50,254 nucleotides of DNA from the NCBI RefSeq assembly GCF_016862275.1, contig NZ_BOMQ01000019.1, forward strand, positions 1 through 50,254, given 5' to 3'. Positions 22,038 through 31,317 of the stretch are shown here, one piece after another (position 1 is the first letter of the stretch; every line of letters begins with the position of its first letter). Made by a program: the position numbers and the translations under genes. This DNA is from Actinoplanes nipponensis (GTDB lineage Bacteria > Actinomycetota > Actinomycetes > Mycobacteriales > Micromonosporaceae). Under the pieces are notes generated by a model. That model ran no database searches and had not been told where the DNA came from. It saw only the letters and a list, made by a program, of their open reading frames with translations.

Positions 22038-23096
22038 TCAGGCCGACTGGCGCGGCACCAGGGTCGGTTCGTAGATCACCGAGGAGATACGCATGGTCGG
22101 GTCCTCGATGCGGGCCATCAGCAGGCGGGCGCTCTCCGCCGCCATGTCCTCCAGCGGGTGCCGCACCGTCGTCAGCGCCGGGCTGGCCGCGATCGCCGCG
22201 CTGCTGTCGTCGAAGCCGACCACCGCCACGTCGCCCGGGACGTCGCGGCCCGCGTCGCGCAGGGCCAGCAGGGCGCCCAGCGCCATCAGGTCGTTGGCCA
22301 CGAAGACGCCGTCCAGCCCCGGTTGCTCGGTCAGCAGCGTCCGCATCGCCCGCCGGCCGCTCTCCTGGGTGAAGTTTCCCGAGGCCAGGGGCACCCAGGC
22401 GTGCCCGTGCCGGGCCATCGAGCGGCGGAAGCCGGCGATCCGGTCGTTGCTGGCCGGCACGTCCGCCGGGCCGGAGATCATCGCCACCAGTTGGCAGCCG
22501 CGGGCGACGAGGTGGTCGGCGGCCAGCGCCGCGCCGGTGTCGTTGGCCAGGTCGACGTAGTTGATCGGCACCGGGTCGGCCGGCCGGCCGATCATCACGG
22601 CCGGCACGCCGGCGTCGGTGAGCATGCGCGGCAGCGGGTCGTGGCCGGGCAGCGACAACACGATGACACCGTCGGCCTGGCCGTGGCGCAGGTCGCCGAC
22701 CAGCCGGGTGCGCTGCTCCTCGGTGCCGACGATCTGCAGCGCGAGCTGGATGCCGGCCGCGCGCAGCACGCTCATCAGGCCGCCGACGACCCGGCCGAAG
22801 TACGGGTCGGCGAAGAACCGGCCCATGAACGGGTCGTCGTCGTGCGACTCGGAGTCGGAGACGACCAGCGCCACCGTGCCGGTGCGGCGGGTCACCAGCG
22901 AGCGGGCCAGCCGGTTCGGGACGTACCCGGTCTGGCCGACCGCGTTCCACACCAGCTCGTGCAGCTGGGGGTCGACGTTGCGGATGCCGTTGATCACCCG
23001 GGACACCGTGGCCCGCGAGACGCCGGCCACCGCGGCCACGTCCTCCAGCGTCGGCAGCCGCTCGCCGACGGGCACCCGGCGGGTGCCGGCGGTCAT
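22038..23096 (-). CDS. LacI-family transcriptional regulator of the carbohydrate locus
   Basis: A 352-residue LacI/GalR repressor. The helix-turn-helix with hinge is LEDVAAVAGVSRATVSRVIN (residues ~17-36), followed by YVPNRLARSL. The sugar-binding core has TGTVALVVSDSES, DGVIVLSLPG, FVANDLMALGALLALRDAG and VAVVGFDDSS. ATG at 23096 has GGGAG about 10 bases upstream. A perfect palindromic operator overlaps the -35 of its own promoter, so autoregulation is likely. Four more copies of the operator core lie near the neighbouring secreted-carbohydrate genes. The central GAGCGCTC matches the core of CebR-type sites, so the ligand is probably a glucan-derived oligosaccharide; that last point is inference. 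Confidence 0.92.
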   Translation of the reverse strand: MTAGTRRVPVGERLPTLEDVAAVAGVSRATVSRVINGIRNVDPQLHELVWNAVGQTGYVPNRLARSLVTRRTGTVALVVSDSESHDDDPFMGRFFADPYFGRVVGGLMSVLRAAGIQLALQIVGTEEQRTRLVGDLRHGQADGVIVLSLPGHDPLPRMLTDAGVPAVMIGRPADPVPINYVDLANDTGAALAADHLVARGCQLVAMISGPADVPASNDRIAGFRRSMARHGHAWVPLASGNFTQESGRRAMRTLLTEQPGLDGVFVANDLMALGALLALRDAGRDVPGDVAVVGFDDSSAAIAASPALTTVRHPLEDMAAESARLLMARIEDPTMRISSVIYEPTLVPRQSA

Positions 23097-23126
23097 GGGG
23101 TCGTGCTCCCGCTCTGCATAACAGTT

Positions 23127-23132
23127 TTTATA
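23127..23132 (-). promoter_or_regulatory. lacI promoter, extended -10
   Basis: On the minus strand TGC-TATAAA forms an extended -10 (TGnTATAAA). The place where a -35 would be (about 23150-23155) is occupied by the palindromic operator at 23138-23159. This geometry fits direct repression of the regulator's own gene. Confidence 0.6.
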
Positions 23133-23137
23133 GCACA

Positions 23138-23159
23138 CCTCGGAGAGCGCTCTCCGAGG
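23138..23159. promoter_or_regulatory. LacI-family operator, perfect 22-bp palindrome
   Basis: The core GGAGAGCGCTCTCC (23142-23155) is extended symmetrically by four bases on each side without a mismatch. It is the most symmetric of five related sites in the window. It sits between the divergent lacI gene and the F5/8C-DUF1996 gene, next to the lacI -10. Confidence 0.85.
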
Positions 23160-23213
23160 CAGCGTCCGGAGAGCCCCGCAGGGGGTGCCGGGTTCCGGAA
23201 CCACGCGGTCGTA

Positions 23214-23259
23214 TTGACGTACGTGCGAGCCCGGCGTAACACTTCGGAAAGCGCTCTCC
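23214..23259 (+). promoter_or_regulatory. Promoter and operator of the F5/8C-DUF1996 gene
   Basis: TTGACG (23214-23219), a 17-bp spacer and TAACAC (23237-23242) form a sigma70-like promoter. The operator GGAAAGCGCTCTCC (23246-23259) begins three bases after the -10, covering the expected transcription start. A GGTTCCGGAACC palindrome lies just upstream of the -35. Repression by the adjacent LacI protein is the simplest reading. Confidence 0.75.
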
Positions 23260-23331
23260 AAGCCCGACGGCCGATCCCCGCTCCGCCTCCGGCCGCCGGT
23301 GCCATCCGTCCTCACCCCCGTGGGAGAACTC

Positions 23332-24732
<1,401 letters not shown>

Positions 24733-24744
24733 CGGCGGAATAAT

Positions 24745-24776
24745 GGTCCGGGTGCCGACCTGAGGGCGCCCGGACC
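24745..24776. terminator. Hairpin terminator between convergent genes
   Basis: GGTCCGGGTGCC and GGCGCCCGGACC pair over 12 bp (one T-G wobble) around an 8-base loop. The hairpin starts 12 bp after the stop of the DUF1996 gene and lies before the convergent DUF305 gene's end. Only a short T run (GTTTC) follows, as is common for actinobacterial terminators. Confidence 0.7.
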
Positions 24777-24799
24777 GTTTCGCTGCCCACGAATAACAA

Positions 24800-25363
24800 T
24801 TATCCGGGAGGGAGTTTCTCGAGGAATCGGATGCGGTTCGCGACGGCTTGGGCGGCCAGCGTCCTGGTCTGCGGTTCGACGCCGGCCCGCTGCTCGCTGC
24901 CGGCGAGCCGGACGCCCTGTTCGAGGTGGGCCCGCAGGTGCCGCGCCAGCAGCTCGTCGAATGCCGGCCCCCGGGCCGCGGCGGCCTCGGTGACCTGCTC
25001 CGGGGTGACCATGCCGGGCATCGGCATGCCCTCGTGCGGGTTCTCCGCGGGCAGCCCCGCCTGGTCGTGCAGGGCACGCAGGACGGTGAGCTCCTGCTCG
25101 TGACCGGCCCGGACGTCGGCCGCGAGCGCCCGCAGGCCCGCGTCCGCACCGCGGCCGGGCGCCAGCGCCAGCAGCGGCAGCAGTTGCTCGTCCATGGCGA
25201 TGGTGATCTCGACCCAGGCCAGGTCCGTGCCGCCGAAGAAGCCGCTGCGACCGGGGACCGGAGAGCTCGCGACGGCCGCGGGGGCGGTGGCGACCGGCCC
25301 GGGGTCGCACGCGGCCGCGCCAAGCAGCAACGTCAACAGACAACCGCCGGTCACGGCCCGCAT
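24800..25363 (-). CDS. DUF305 lipoprotein
   Basis: A 187-residue secreted lipoprotein: short positive start (MRAVTGG), hydrophobic stretch and lipobox LGAAAC with Cys19. The mature domain has the DUF305 pattern FGGTDLAWVEITIAMDEQLL, then GHEQELTVLRALHDQ, GMPMPGMVTPEQ and a helical end. DUF305 proteins are four-helix, ferritin-like proteins rich in Met and His and are often linked to copper. An ATG eight codons upstream (25387) is possible, but its ribosome-binding site is too close; ATG at 25363 has GGTGAG at good spacing. A LacI-type operator lies 135 bp upstream but faces the other way. Confidence 0.8.
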   Translation of the reverse strand: MRAVTGGCLLTLLLGAAACDPGPVATAPAAVASSPVPGRSGFFGGTDLAWVEITIAMDEQLLPLLALAPGRGADAGLRALAADVRAGHEQELTVLRALHDQAGLPAENPHEGMPMPGMVTPEQVTEAAAARGPAFDELLARHLRAHLEQGVRLAGSEQRAGVEPQTRTLAAQAVANRIRFLEKLPPG

Positions 25364-25458
25364 TCCGACGCTCACCGGCAATTCCATTCCGGGAAGTCTC
25401 GGCGTCCCGGGCCCGGCCTGTCAACATTTCGCCGCGGTTCCGGAACCGCGGCGGCTTA

Positions 25459-25511
25459 TTGACGTGGCGCAACACCACGGCAACAATCGACACAGTCGGA
25501 AAACGCTCTCC
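25459..25511 (+). promoter_or_regulatory. Orphan LacI-regulated promoter and operator
   Basis: TTGACG (25459-25464), 17-bp spacer and AACAAT (25482-25487) are followed by GGAAAACGCTCTCC (25498-25511), one base different from the DUF1996 operator. A GGTTCCGGAACC palindrome lies upstream, as at the DUF1996 promoter. No intact gene starts downstream on this strand; only a decayed LuxR helix-turn-helix follows. The gap 25364-25789 contains this promoter, that fragment and nothing else I can identify. Confidence 0.65.
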
Positions 25512-25620
25512 CGGCTATTCAGAATTCCCCTGCGCGCCAGGGTGCCACCGAGGCTGTGGCGCGCAGGGGCTTCCATCCGGGTGCGGTCAGCCGACGCCAG
25601 CCGGGGACGCCTTTCCCCAG

Positions 25621-25755
25621 CTGACGCCGCGCAAGCGGGAGGTGCTCACCCTGATCGCCGCGGTCCTGGGCAACGCGGCGATCGCGGGACGGCGGCGCCT
25701 CGCCGCGGCGACCGTGGGCAACCACATCACCAGCATCTTCGGCAAGCGTCAGGTG
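25621..25755 (+). pseudogene. Fragment of a LuxR-family helix-turn-helix
   Basis: The frame reads LTPRKREVLTLIAAVLGNAA, then TVGNHITSIFGKRQV, clearly the C-terminal LuxR (GerE) DNA-binding domain of a NarL-type response regulator or similar. There is no receiver or sensor domain upstream. The middle of the domain is altered (AGRRRLAAA where a recognition-helix lead would be), and the sequence after the last helix becomes arginine-rich and antisense to the nuclease gene. I take it as a remnant left by a deletion or rearrangement. An open frame spanning 25459-25866 exists but is not a credible complete protein. Confidence 0.65.
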
Positions 25756-25789
25756 CCCAGGCCCGCTCCGCCGGCCCGGGCGCCTGGCG

Positions 25790-26590
25790 TCACGGGTCCA
25801 GGTCGGCGCCGATCGCGTAGTGGTCGGAGGGGTAGAGACCGTCGATCGGCCGGTCGCCGGCGATGAACGCGCCGCGGACGGTCACCGGGGCGCCCGGCCG
25901 TCCCGGCCGCACCAGGACGTGGTCGATCCGACGGTCGATCAGCGTCGTGGCCTCCAGCGGCGCGTACGGCAGCAACGAGTCCAACGTGGTCGCCGTGGGA
26001 TCGCCGCCCCCGGCCTCCCAGGTGTCCACCGTGACGGCCCGCAGCGGCGCGAGTTCCGGCTCGTCCGGTGGCGCGTTCAGGTCGCCGATCAGCAGCACCG
26101 GCAGCGGGCCGTCGAACGCGGGATCCGTCACGAGCGCGGCGAGCGCCCGGGTCTGCGCGGCCCGGTCCTGCGCGTAGTGCGGTTCCCATTCCCGGCAGGT
26201 GACGATGACGTGCAGCTCGCCCCGGGGGTGGTCGAGGGCGGCGACCAGCGCGGTCGGGGGAGCACCCGGGCGTTGCGGGTGCGGCAGCTCGCGGACCTCG
26301 GTGCGCAGGATCGGCCAGCGGCTCAGCAGGCCCAGCCCGACCGTGGCGCCGGCCTGACCGGGCTCCTCGATCGGGTCCGGCGCCGGCGGCAGCGAGGTGG
26401 GCGCGAAGCACGCGTGCCGGCCGAGCTCGCCGGCCAGCACGTCCGGCTGCGTCGTGCCGTCGGCGGACCAGGCCTCCACCAGGCCCAGCACGTCCGGTTG
26501 GTACGTCTCGAGGGTGGTCCTGATCCCGGCGGCCCGCTCGCGCCAGTTGCCGCCGAAACGCCACCACACGTTCCAGGTCATGACCCGCAT
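25790..26590 (-). CDS. Endonuclease/exonuclease/phosphatase family protein
   Basis: A 266-residue protein of the DNase I-like EEP superfamily. Motifs in order: MTWNVWW (Asn for metal), DVLGLVEAW (catalytic Glu near 40), LLIGDLNAPPDEPEL (Asp and Asn near 165-170), RRIDHVLVRPG (Asp-His-containing segment) and YPSDHYAIGADL (the C-terminal Ser-Asp-His). All catalytic residues are present, so a metal-dependent phosphoesterase is expected. The substrate could be nucleic acid, a phosphoinositide-like lipid or a sphingolipid. There is no signal peptide, so it is cytoplasmic. ATG at 26590; divergent from the HAD-like gene by 36 bp. Confidence 0.88.
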   Translation of the reverse strand: MRVMTWNVWWRFGGNWRERAAGIRTTLETYQPDVLGLVEAWSADGTTQPDVLAGELGRHACFAPTSLPPAPDPIEEPGQAGATVGLGLLSRWPILRTEVRELPHPQRPGAPPTALVAALDHPRGELHVIVTCREWEPHYAQDRAAQTRALAALVTDPAFDGPLPVLLIGDLNAPPDEPELAPLRAVTVDTWEAGGGDPTATTLDSLLPYAPLEATTLIDRRIDHVLVRPGRPGAPVTVRGAFIAGDRPIDGLYPSDHYAIGADLDP

Positions 26591-26626
26591 GCTCCGAACC
26601 TAAGCCCGGCGGGTTTGAATGGCACG

Positions 26627-27103
26627 GTGAGCCGACCCGTTCTGCTGCTGGATCTCGACGGGGTGCTGAACCCCTTCGCCGCGTCCTCCTGCCCCGACGG
26701 ATACCTCGAGCACGAGTTCTATCCCGGTGAGGGCCCCGAGCGCTACTGCCCGGACCACGCCGGGTGGATCACCGAGCTGGCCGCCGCCGGTGACCTGCGC
26801 TGGGCGACCGGCTGGGGTGAGGACGCCAACGCCCTCTTCGGCCCGAAACTGGGCATCCCCGCGCTGCCGGTGGTGACCTTCCCGCCGCTGCCGTTCCCGC
26901 CGGAGGAGAAGGTGCCGGCGATCGCGGCGGCGGTGGGCGACCGGCCGGCTGCCTGGATCGACGACAACCACACCGAGGCGGGCCGCCGCTGGGCCGCCGG
27001 GCGGGCGGCGCCCACCCTGCTGGTGCCGATCGACTCGGCGGTCGGCTGGACCCGGCCCGACGTGGACCGGGTCCTGGCCTGGCTGGCCGGGCTGGCCGGC
27101 TGA
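26627..27103 (+). CDS. HAD-like hydrolase domain protein
   Basis: A 158-residue protein beginning SRPVLLLDLDGVLNPF, where DLDGV is the HAD-family nucleophile motif I. Later WATGWGEDAN fits motif II and AWIDDNHTEAGRRW resembles the acidic motif IV. The lysine of motif III may be in FPPEEKVPAI. It is shorter than typical phosphatases and has no obvious cap domain, as seen in a group of small actinobacterial HAD-like proteins. GTG at 26627 is the only start that keeps the motif close to the N-terminus. Its stop abuts the stop of the convergent VOC gene (TGATCA). The substrate is unknown. Confidence 0.82.
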   Translation: MSRPVLLLDLDGVLNPFAASSCPDGYLEHEFYPGEGPERYCPDHAGWITELAAAGDLRWATGWGEDANALFGPKLGIPALPVVTFPPLPFPPEEKVPAIAAAVGDRPAAWIDDNHTEAGRRWAAGRAAPTLLVPIDSAVGWTRPDVDRVLAWLAGLAG

Positions 27104-27478
27104 TCAGGCGTTCTGCCAGAGCCCGATCAGGTTGCCCTCGGTGTCGTGGACGTAGGCGGCGAAGCCCATGTCCCCGACCGGTTGCCGGCCGATGGCCACC
27201 GAGCCGCCGAGCTTCTCGATGCGGGCCAGCGCGTCGTCCAGGTCCTCGACGCCGATGGTGATCACCGGGCCGGTGATGGGGCCCTGCTTGGCCAGCATGC
27301 CGCCGTTGATGCCGCCGGGCTCGCCGGGGCCGCCGGACTCGTCGGCCGGCGTGGTCGTCACCATCGTGTAGCCCATGTCCGGCATGCTCTGCAGCTGCCA
27401 GCCGAAGGCCTCGCGGTAGAAGGTGTGCGCCCGGTCGGCGTCGTCGAACGGGACCTCGAAGTGGACCACTCTGTCCAT
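27104..27478 (-). CDS. VOC family (glyoxalase-like) protein
   Basis: A 124-residue vicinal-oxygen-chelate fold protein. Two beta-alpha-beta-beta-beta units are visible: VVHFEVPFDDADRAHTFYRE with GWQLQSMPDMGYTMV, and VITIGVEDLDDALARIEKLG with GFAAYVHDTEGNLIGLWQ. The pattern of the C-terminal EGNLIGLWQ is standard. Potential metal ligands are His6 and the late Glu. Members include glyoxalases, dioxygenases and resistance proteins, so the reaction cannot be set. ATG at 27478 has an excellent GGAGGAGGGG ribosome-binding site. Confidence 0.88.
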   Translation of the reverse strand: MDRVVHFEVPFDDADRAHTFYREAFGWQLQSMPDMGYTMVTTTPADESGGPGEPGGINGGMLAKQGPITGPVITIGVEDLDDALARIEKLGGSVAIGRQPVGDMGFAAYVHDTEGNLIGLWQNA

Positions 27479-27541
27479 GACCCCTCCTCCAGGGGATGCG
27501 GAAGTGATGCGGTCGACGGTAGACCCGCCCACCGACAAAAG

Positions 27542-27568
27542 GGCGCCCCCGCCGGAGGGGGGGGCGCC
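27542..27568 (-). terminator. Rho-independent terminator of the glycoside hydrolase gene
   Basis: On the minus strand a GGCGCC-C-run pairs with a G-run-GGCGCC around a 6-base loop, followed by TTTT (27540-27537). It begins 14 bp after the stop of the large glycoside hydrolase gene. A T run also precedes the hairpin on that strand. Confidence 0.75.
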
Positions 27569-27581
27569 GGAAAAAACGTGA

Positions 27582-30500
27582 TCAGCTGCGGTACACGCCG
27601 AACTCCCAGAGCGAGTACCCGTAGTCGGTCGCCCGGGCGGTGCCGGAGACCCGGACATAACGGCCCGTGCCGCCCACGGCCAGGTCGTCGAAGCCGCCGT
27701 TGCCGTTGGTGGTCGTGTGGATCGTCTGCCAGGTGGTGCCGTTGTCGGACACCTGCACTGTGTAGCCCCTGGCGTACGCCGCCTCCCAGGCCAGCAGCAC
27801 CCGGTCGAACGACTGCACCGAGCCGAGGTCGACCTGCAGCCACGCGGTGTCGACCCACTCGCTGGCCCAGCGGGTGCCGTAGTCGCCGTCCACCGCGTAC
27901 GCCGGCAGCTGCGGCCCGTTCGTGCCGGTCGGCTGGTACGTCGACGCGGTCGCCGCCCTGCCCCGGGCCAGGTTCGTGCCGGGGACGGTCGGCGGGACCA
28001 CCCGGAACGAGCGCTGCTCGATGCCCACGTTGCCCTGGCCGTCGAAGGCGTACACGTAGACCTTCCAGACGCCGAGCTGCTCGGGCGCGCGGGCGGTGAA
28101 CGTGCCGTTGCCGTTGTCGGTGAAGACCACGTTGGTCAGGCCGGTGCCGCCGGTGATGTGCTTGTCGCTGTACATCAGGTTGTAGCGGATCAGGTCGCCG
28201 TTCGGGTCGTTGGCCGTCGCGCTGACCGTGAACGTGCCGCCGGCCGGCACGGCCGTCTGGTTGCTCACGGACATGGCGGTGATCTCCGGCGGGGTGTTCG
28301 CCGACGGCTGGCCGGTGTACGCCTGTTTGAGCGCGTGATAGCCGAGTCGCCGCCAGCCGCCGGTGAAGGTGTTGAGCCAGACGCCGCCGAAGTCGTTCTC
28401 CAGCCCGTAGTGGAACTCGGTCGCGCCCAGCGCCACGCCGGGATGCGATTTGATCGCGTTCCAGCTGGCCGTGTAGCCGGCCCGCTTCTGCAGATCGGTC
28501 GGCTCGGTCGGCACCCCGTTGACGTCGGCGGGCACCTCCCACTCGCCGGCCGGGCCGCCCTCGGTGACGATGTACGGCTTGGTGTAGCCGCCGCTGATCC
28601 AGTCCTGTTTGATGTTCCCGATCGCCCCGTAGGAGTTGACCGCGAGCAGGTCCAGGGCCGGCGAATCGGCCTTGTAGTACTTCCACGCCCCGGTGTACGC
28701 ATCCGTCGAGGTGACCGGGTGGTTCGGGTCGGCGGCATGGATGGCGACCGCCAGTTCGTTGACGTACCTGGCGTAGGCGACCCGCCGCGCCTCGACCTCG
28801 GCGGCGGGGAGGCCGTGGTCCTGCATGGTCAGGATGACCTCGTTGCCGACGTCCCACATCAGCACGCCCTGGCGGCCCTTCAGCGCGTTCACCCGGGCCA
28901 CGATCTCGTTCTTGGTGTTCGTCTTGTAGGCGGTGTCGTTGACGTAGTCGGCGCCCTGGTTGAGCCAGTGCCCCACGACGACCTTGATGCCCTGCTGGGC
29001 GGCGCGGTCGAGCAGCAGCGGGGTGTTGGTGTCGTCCACGCCCCAGATCCGGATCGTGTTGACCCCCATGTTCCTCAGGTCCCGCAGGTAGCCGTCGGCC
29101 GCGGCCTGCGGCGGGCCGTAGGTCAGACCCTTCAGCTCGTACGGTGAGCCGTTGACGGTGAGCTGCCAGTTGCCCTGCGTGCCGGTGACCCGGACGGTGG
29201 ACGGGCCGGCCGGGGTGGCCGGGTCGGTCATCGCGGCCGGCGTGGTGCCGGCGGAGCGGGCGACCGTCACGGAGTCGACGCTGAGCACGCCGCCCGAGGT
29301 GGTGTCCGGGGTGGGCGTGGTGAAGCCGGCGATCGCGTTCGGCAGCGAGCCGCCGACGGCGAGGTCGAAGCGCAGGAAGAAGCCGTGGTGCACGGCCGCG
29401 TGCCACGCCGTGACGCCGACCTGCGACTCGCGGACCACCCAGGTCTGCCGACCGTCGAGGGAGAAGCGGATCTCCTCGTCGGTCTTCGTGCGGTCGACGA
29501 CCTGGCTGTACTCGTGGAAGCCGGTCTGGCAGCCGGCGCAGCTCGCGAGCCCGCTCTGCCGGCCGTTGTACTCCGCGCACGGCCCGTCCGGCGCGGTGCC
29601 GCAGTGCAGGGTCTGGGCGAGCTGGCTGCGCCCGTTGACGTCGGTCATGATGTCGGTCTCGCCGACGCCGGGCCAGTTGGTGTAGTTGCCGCGGTACGCC
29701 GCCCCGGTGGCGCGGAAACCGGGCCAGTAGCCCAGGCCGTTGGTCACGTCGGGCTGCTTGAGCACGGCGCTGAACCTGGTCAGCTGGCCCGCGAGGGGCT
29801 CGAAGTCGGTGCGCTGGGTCTCGATCCGCCCGGAGGTCCACTTGCCGGCGCCGTCGCGGATCGCCTTGATGGTGAGCTTGCCCGCGCCGTCGAGGGAGAC
29901 GTTGGCGGTGGAGTCCGAGGCGGTCTCGACCTCGCCGGTGCCCCAGTTGGCGGCGCCGCCCGGGTACTGGGTGCCGGTGCGCAGCAGCCAGTTCGCGGCG
30001 TCGGGCGAGGTGTTGGCCGGGCCCGAGAAGTCGTCGGTCCAGACGGTGGTGAAGGCGCCGGGCGGTTCCGTGGTGGCGCCCCCGCCGGTCGTGAAGACCT
30101 TGAACTCGTAGAGGGAGTAGCCGTAGCCGCTGGCGCGGGTGGTGCCGTACATGCGGACGTAGCGGCCGGTGCCGGTCACGGTGAGGGTCTCGGTGCCGCC
30201 CGCGCCGGTGGTCGTGCTGTGGATGTCGGTCCAGGTGGTGCCGTCGGCACTGGTCTGGATCTGGTACGCCTTGGCGTAGGCGCCCTCCCACTGCAGCACG
30301 ACCTGACAGATCGTCTGCGAGCTGCCCAGGTCGACGCGCAGCCACTGGGGATCGCTGAACTGGCTGGACCAGCGTGAGCCCGCGTCGCCGTCGACGGCCC
30401 GGGCGGGTGCGACGTCCGCGCCCTCCTGCGACGAGGCGGTGGCAGGCCGGCCCTGTGCGGCGTTGGTCGAGCCGCAGGCGGAGGGGGTGCCGCCGGCCGA

Positions 30501-31016
30501 GCCGTAGACCTTGAACTCGTAGAGGGAGTAGCCGTAGCCGCTGGCGCGGGTGGTGCCGTACATGCGGACGTAGCGGCCGGTGCCGGTCACGGTGAGGGTC
30601 TCGGTGCCGCCGGCGCCGGTGGTCGTGCTGTGGATGTCGGTCCAGGTGGTGCCGTCACCACTGGTCTGGATCTTGTACGCCTTGGCGTACGCGCCCTCCC
30701 ACTGCAGCACGACCTGGGTGATCGAGGCGGTGGCGCCCAGGTCGACGCGCAGCCATTGGGGATCGCTGAACTGGCTGGACCAGCGGGTGCCGGCGTTGCC
30801 GTCGACTGCGAAGCCGGCGGCGACGTCCGCGCCCTCCTGCGACGAGGCGGTGGCGGGCCGGCCCTGCGACAGCAGGGAGTCGGCGGCGTGCGCGGTGAGC
30901 TGCACGAAGCCCAGGGAGGCGGCGACGACGGCGAGCACGGTGACGGGGATCAGCCGTCGCCGGCGTCGGGGGCGGGGAGCGGGCGGGGGTGGCGCCGGGG
31001 GATGAGCCGGATGCAC
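27582..31016 (-). CDS. Secreted multi-domain glycoside hydrolase (F5/8C x3, GH16-like, GH-A barrel)
   Basis: An 1144-residue exported protein. The signal peptide has RPRRRRR then a hydrophobic core ending AHA|AD (~44). Domains in order: two nearly identical F5/8C carbohydrate-binding modules (~45-172, ~183-310); a GH16-like beta-sandwich (~328-590); a clan GH-A TIM barrel resembling the GH2 C-terminal domain (~610-920); an Ig/cadherin-like domain (~925-1010) and a third F5/8C (~1020-1144). The GH16 motif reads GETDIMTDVNG, so the acid/base Glu is Thr. The barrel keeps WDVGNEV and VTEGGPAGEWE, so both its catalytic Glu are present (~726, ~819). GTG at 31016 follows AGGAG. The promoter carries a LacI operator. 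Likely acts on an external beta-glucan-like polymer; this is inference. Confidence 0.88.
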   Translation of the reverse strand: MHPAHPPAPPPPAPRPRRRRRLIPVTVLAVVAASLGFVQLTAHAADSLLSQGRPATASSQEGADVAAGFAVDGNAGTRWSSQFSDPQWLRVDLGATASITQVVLQWEGAYAKAYKIQTSGDGTTWTDIHSTTTGAGGTETLTVTGTGRYVRMYGTTRASGYGYSLYEFKVYGSAGGTPSACGSTNAAQGRPATASSQEGADVAPARAVDGDAGSRWSSQFSDPQWLRVDLGSSQTICQVVLQWEGAYAKAYQIQTSADGTTWTDIHSTTTGAGGTETLTVTGTGRYVRMYGTTRASGYGYSLYEFKVFTTGGGATTEPPGAFTTVWTDDFSGPANTSPDAANWLLRTGTQYPGGAANWGTGEVETASDSTANVSLDGAGKLTIKAIRDGAGKWTSGRIETQRTDFEPLAGQLTRFSAVLKQPDVTNGLGYWPGFRATGAAYRGNYTNWPGVGETDIMTDVNGRSQLAQTLHCGTAPDGPCAEYNGRQSGLASCAGCQTGFHEYSQVVDRTKTDEEIRFSLDGRQTWVVRESQVGVTAWHAAVHHGFFLRFDLAVGGSLPNAIAGFTTPTPDTTSGGVLSVDSVTVARSAGTTPAAMTDPATPAGPSTVRVTGTQGNWQLTVNGSPYELKGLTYGPPQAAADGYLRDLRNMGVNTIRIWGVDDTNTPLLLDRAAQQGIKVVVGHWLNQGADYVNDTAYKTNTKNEIVARVNALKGRQGVLMWDVGNEVILTMQDHGLPAAEVEARRVAYARYVNELAVAIHAADPNHPVTSTDAYTGAWKYYKADSPALDLLAVNSYGAIGNIKQDWISGGYTKPYIVTEGGPAGEWEVPADVNGVPTEPTDLQKRAGYTASWNAIKSHPGVALGATEFHYGLENDFGGVWLNTFTGGWRRLGYHALKQAYTGQPSANTPPEITAMSVSNQTAVPAGGTFTVSATANDPNGDLIRYNLMYSDKHITGGTGLTNVVFTDNGNGTFTARAPEQLGVWKVYVYAFDGQGNVGIEQRSFRVVPPTVPGTNLARGRAATASTYQPTGTNGPQLPAYAVDGDYGTRWASEWVDTAWLQVDLGSVQSFDRVLLAWEAAYARGYTVQVSDNGTTWQTIHTTTNGNGGFDDLAVGGTGRYVRVSGTARATDYGYSLWEFGVYRS
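30096..30460 (-). repeat. Intragenic duplication, copy 2 (second F5/8C module)
   Basis: This stretch matches 30507-30871 with an offset of exactly 411 bp (137 codons). The first ~150 bases have only one mismatch, and the whole unit is nearly identical with scattered differences. It encodes the second F5/8C module of the glycoside hydrolase. Confidence 0.85.
30507..30871 (-). repeat. Intragenic duplication, copy 1 (first F5/8C module)
   Basis: Partner of 30096-30460, encoding the first F5/8C module. Near identity at the DNA level points to a recent tandem duplication or gene conversion rather than two independently acquired modules. Confidence 0.85.
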
Positions 31017-31063
31017 GGGAACTCCTGACGTTCGGGGACGGAGTCACGGGGAGAGGGATCGAC

Positions 31064-31119
31064 GGAGAGCGCTCTCCATCTGAGCCCGCAGTGTTGCGTC
31101 CGCCTTTCCGATGTGTCAA
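31064..31119 (-). promoter_or_regulatory. Promoter and operator of the glycoside hydrolase gene
   Basis: On the minus strand TTGACA (31119-31114), a 17-bp spacer and CAACAC (31096-31091) form the promoter. The perfect palindrome GGAGAGCGCTCTCC (31064-31077) follows 13 bases after the -10. The -10 CAACAC resembles TAACAC of the DUF1996 promoter, and the operator core is the same as that by lacI, so coregulation is expected. Confidence 0.75.
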
Positions 31120-31189
31120 GCGTTCGATGGCCGGTGCCGGGTTAATAACCTACAAAGACCGCAAATCCGAAGCGGGCCGGGCCGTTCTT

Positions 31190-31203
31190 GGAAAGCGCTC
31201 TCC
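31190..31203. promoter_or_regulatory. Second upstream LacI-type operator
   Basis: GGAAAGCGCTCTCC is identical to the DUF1996 operator core. It lies about 126 bp (centre to centre) upstream of the operator at 31064 and 115 bp upstream of the YCII gene on the other strand. It may be an auxiliary operator for looping or may act on the plus strand. The rest of 31017-31317 shows no gene. Confidence 0.7.
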
Positions 31204-31317
31204 CATGCCGCATCGGCCCGAAGATTGGTCCGGAGCCGTGTCGAGAACGGCGCGGGGACTCCGACCCACCGGTGGAAGTGCCCCACCGGGGGCGCCAGAC
31301 GGCTGGGAGACTGAGCC

